Positions 7,195 to 8,772 of a stretch of DNA of 8,772 bases are shown one piece after another. The notes under the pieces were generated by a model. The model made no database searches, was not told where the DNA came from, and saw only the letters and a program-made list of their open reading frames with translations. A program made the translations under genes and the position numbers. Origin of the DNA: Bryobacteraceae bacterium (GTDB taxonomy: Bacteria; Acidobacteriota; Terriglobia; Bryobacterales; Bryobacteraceae); assembly GCA_019686145.1 (NCBI GenBank), contig JADGHK010000068.1:1-8772 (forward strand), in the 5' to 3' direction. Positions within the stretch are counted from its first letter, which is position 1, and each line of letters begins with the position of its first letter.

Positions 7195-8772
7195 TTACCG
7201 TTGCTTGTTTTGAAGGCCGCCTTCTTTGGCCAGCCTTACCTTGGCGCCCTCGAGCTTCTTCTGAATCTTTGCGATTTCGGCCGGGTCGTGGTCGTTCGGC
7301 GATCCGGCCTGGTATTCCTGCAAGGCGAGCTGCCACTGCGCAATGGCGTCCTTCAGATTGCCCTGCTTCGCGTAGACGTCGCCGAGGTGATCGTGAACAA
7401 CCGGGTCCTTCGTTATTTTTTCGAGAGAACGGCGGAGGTACTCCTCTGCCTGGTCAAGCTGGCCGAGCCGGTAGTACACCCAGCCGAGGCTGTCTAGGTA
7501 GGCTCCGTTGTTGGGATCCTCCTCGAGAGCTTTGGTAATCAGCTCCTTTGCCTCTTGTAGGCGAACGTTGCGATCCGCCAGCATGTAGCCGAGGTAGTTC
7601 AGCACGGACGCATTCTTCGGATTATCCGCAAGGATCTTCCGGAACTCGGCTTCGGCTTGGTCAAACTTTTTCAGTTTCTCGTACATCGCGGCGCGCATGA
7701 ACAGCACCGCTTCCTGCTCTTCCTTTGTCTTGGAGAGCTTTTCCGCGGCGTCGAGGGCAACCGCCATCTCACCGTAGTTCTTGGTCCTCTCGTGGATCTG
7801 GGCAATTGAGAGGTAGACTTCACGGTCGTTCTTGCCGTCGAGCAGGCGTTTGAGCTCCTCCACCGCTTGTGCAGCCTTGCCCACTTCGGCAAGCGCCGAA
7901 GCGCGCACGCTTCGGATGACGCGGTCGTCCGGATACTTCCGTATCGCCTCTTCCGACTCCTGTTCGGCCTTCGCGAACTTCCTGCCTATCCGGTACGTCT
8001 CGATAATCTGCGCCGACACCCGCGGGCCAAGGTCACTGTCCAAAGCTTGTATGGACCGGAACGTCTCGACGGCTGCGTCAATCTGATCCGTGGAGCGCTG
8101 CAATGTTCCGAGGCGCTCCAGAAGGAGGATCCTGTTGCTGCGTTCGCCGAGGGTGTATTCCTTCTTCTCCGTTTCTTTCAGAATGCTTTGGAGCACGGAG
8201 ATGGCTTCCTGAGTCTTGCCCTCCGCCTCGAGCAGGCTGACATCGTTGTACCGGATCTCCAGATTGTCCGGGTCCAGTTCCCGCGCCTTCTTAGCTGCTT
8301 CCCGAGCCTGGTCAAACTTGCGCCGCTGCGCGTAAATCTGCGACATCCGCAGGAAGGACAGCGGTTCCTTCGGGTCCTCGTTCGCAATCTCCTGATAGAG
8401 CTTCAGCGCTTCGTCAAGCTGGTCGGAATAGAGCAGGTTCTGCGCCAGGGCCTTCTTGACGTCGATATTGTCCGGAACCAGTTCGAGCGTCCGGCGAAGG
8501 CTCTCGGCTGCCAGGCCGAATTCCCGCATCTGCTCGTAAAGCCCGGCAAGAGAGGTGAGCGTGCGGGGATTCGGATTTTTCTCGGCGACCTTTCGCAGCA
8601 GGTCGCTGGCGGCCTTGTTGTCTCCGAGGTCGGCGTAAACCATGGCAAGACCGGTTAACGCATCCTCGTTATCGGCGTCGAGCTCCAGAGCCTTCTTGTA
8701 GGCTTTCTCCGATGCCGGCGAGTTCTGGGCCACTTTGTACAGGCGGCCGAGCATCAGCCATGACTCCAGGTC
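7195..8772 (-). CDS. Tetratricopeptide-repeat protein, 5' end outside the window
   Basis: The frame is open to the right edge. An ATG exists at 8754, but it sits inside a TPR helix (the upstream residues DLESWL fit the repeat consensus before MLGRLY), so the real start lies beyond base 8772. The visible 525 residues are almost entirely 34-residue TPRs, about 13-14 of them, with the usual small residues and closing prolines (for example ALELDADN, TLELVPDN, ARELDPDN). The last three units carry LGYMLADR, YLDSLGWVYYRLG and HDHLGDVYAKQG. These motifs are typical of a widespread family of bacterial envelope-associated TPR proteins. A charged helix (KIQKKLEGAKVRLAKEGG) ends the protein. TPR arrays act as protein-binding scaffolds; localisation cannot be judged because the N-terminus is missing. 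It lies first in the visible minus-strand cluster, 66 bp before the outer-membrane barrel gene. Confidence 0.92.
   Translation of the reverse strand, partial: DLESWLMLGRLYKVAQNSPASEKAYKKALELDADNEDALTGLAMVYADLGDNKAASDLLRKVAEKNPNPRTLTSLAGLYEQMREFGLAAESLRRTLELVPDNIDVKKALAQNLLYSDQLDEALKLYQEIANEDPKEPLSFLRMSQIYAQRRKFDQAREAAKKARELDPDNLEIRYNDVSLLEAEGKTQEAISVLQSILKETEKKEYTLGERSNRILLLERLGTLQRSTDQIDAAVETFRSIQALDSDLGPRVSAQIIETYRIGRKFAKAEQESEEAIRKYPDDRVIRSVRASALAEVGKAAQAVEELKRLLDGKNDREVYLSIAQIHERTKNYGEMAVALDAAEKLSKTKEEQEAVLFMRAAMYEKLKKFDQAEAEFRKILADNPKNASVLNYLGYMLADRNVRLQEAKELITKALEEDPNNGAYLDSLGWVYYRLGQLDQAEEYLRRSLEKITKDPVVHDHLGDVYAKQGNLKDAIAQWQLALQEYQAGSPNDHDPAEIAKIQKKLEGAKVRLAKEGGLQNKQR

Noticed and set aside
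7175..7197. A/T-rich inverted sequence just after the TPR stop as a terminator
   Set aside because: The possible stem is only about five A-T pairs with no GC core, so it is unlikely to terminate transcription.
6721..7497. A 258-codon plus-strand open frame across the barrel/TPR junction
   Set aside because: It spans two well-supported minus-strand genes and the gap between them, with no coherent domain or start signal.
7867..8658. A 263-codon plus-strand open frame opposite the TPR gene
   Set aside because: It mirrors the regular codon pattern of the TPR repeats and has no domain features of its own.

Overview
The window looks like a chromosomal stretch from a GC-rich, didermic, free-living bacterium. 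The exported proteins, the Omp85-type outer-membrane barrel, the NTP/NDP-exchanger-like transporter with a HEAT-like extension and the style of the TPR protein together suggest an Acidobacteriota-type genome (Bryobacter/Solibacter-like). That placement is inferred from protein style only. I see no rRNA, tRNA, CRISPR array, insertion sequence, phage gene or obvious composition break.

Layout. Bases 1-1408 (minus) hold the first 469 codons of a multi-pass transporter of the ATP/ADP-translocase-like (Npt/TLC) superfamily, which runs off the left edge. A 106-bp divergent gap follows. Bases 1515-2924 (plus) encode a six-TM sensor histidine kinase, the only plus-strand gene. It converges on a four-gene minus-strand cluster that fills the rest of the window. 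In transcription order (right to left) the cluster is: a long TPR protein (8772-7195, 5' end outside the window), a POTRA-less Omp85/surface-antigen barrel (7128-5920), an exported protein with a protein-kinase-like catalytic signature (5766-4168), and an exported purple-acid-phosphatase-type metallophosphoesterase (4174-2921). The last two overlap by 7 nt (ATGGTAA) and are very probably translationally coupled. The histidine kinase and phosphatase genes share bases at their stop codons (TTAA at 2921-2924).

How the genes may work together. Three of the four clustered genes encode products with Sec-type signal peptides or outer-membrane character. TPR proteins of the kind at the right edge commonly work in envelope assembly. 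The most interesting reading is an envelope-located module pairing a kinase-fold protein (Lys146, HxDxxxxN at 275-282, DFG at 302-304) with a phosphatase that keeps the full set of purple-acid-phosphatase metal ligands, next to an outer-membrane pore or translocon. ATP is not expected in the periplasm, so the kinase-like protein may use another donor, act before export, or have been repurposed. The motifs are visible in the sequence; the functional coupling is inference.
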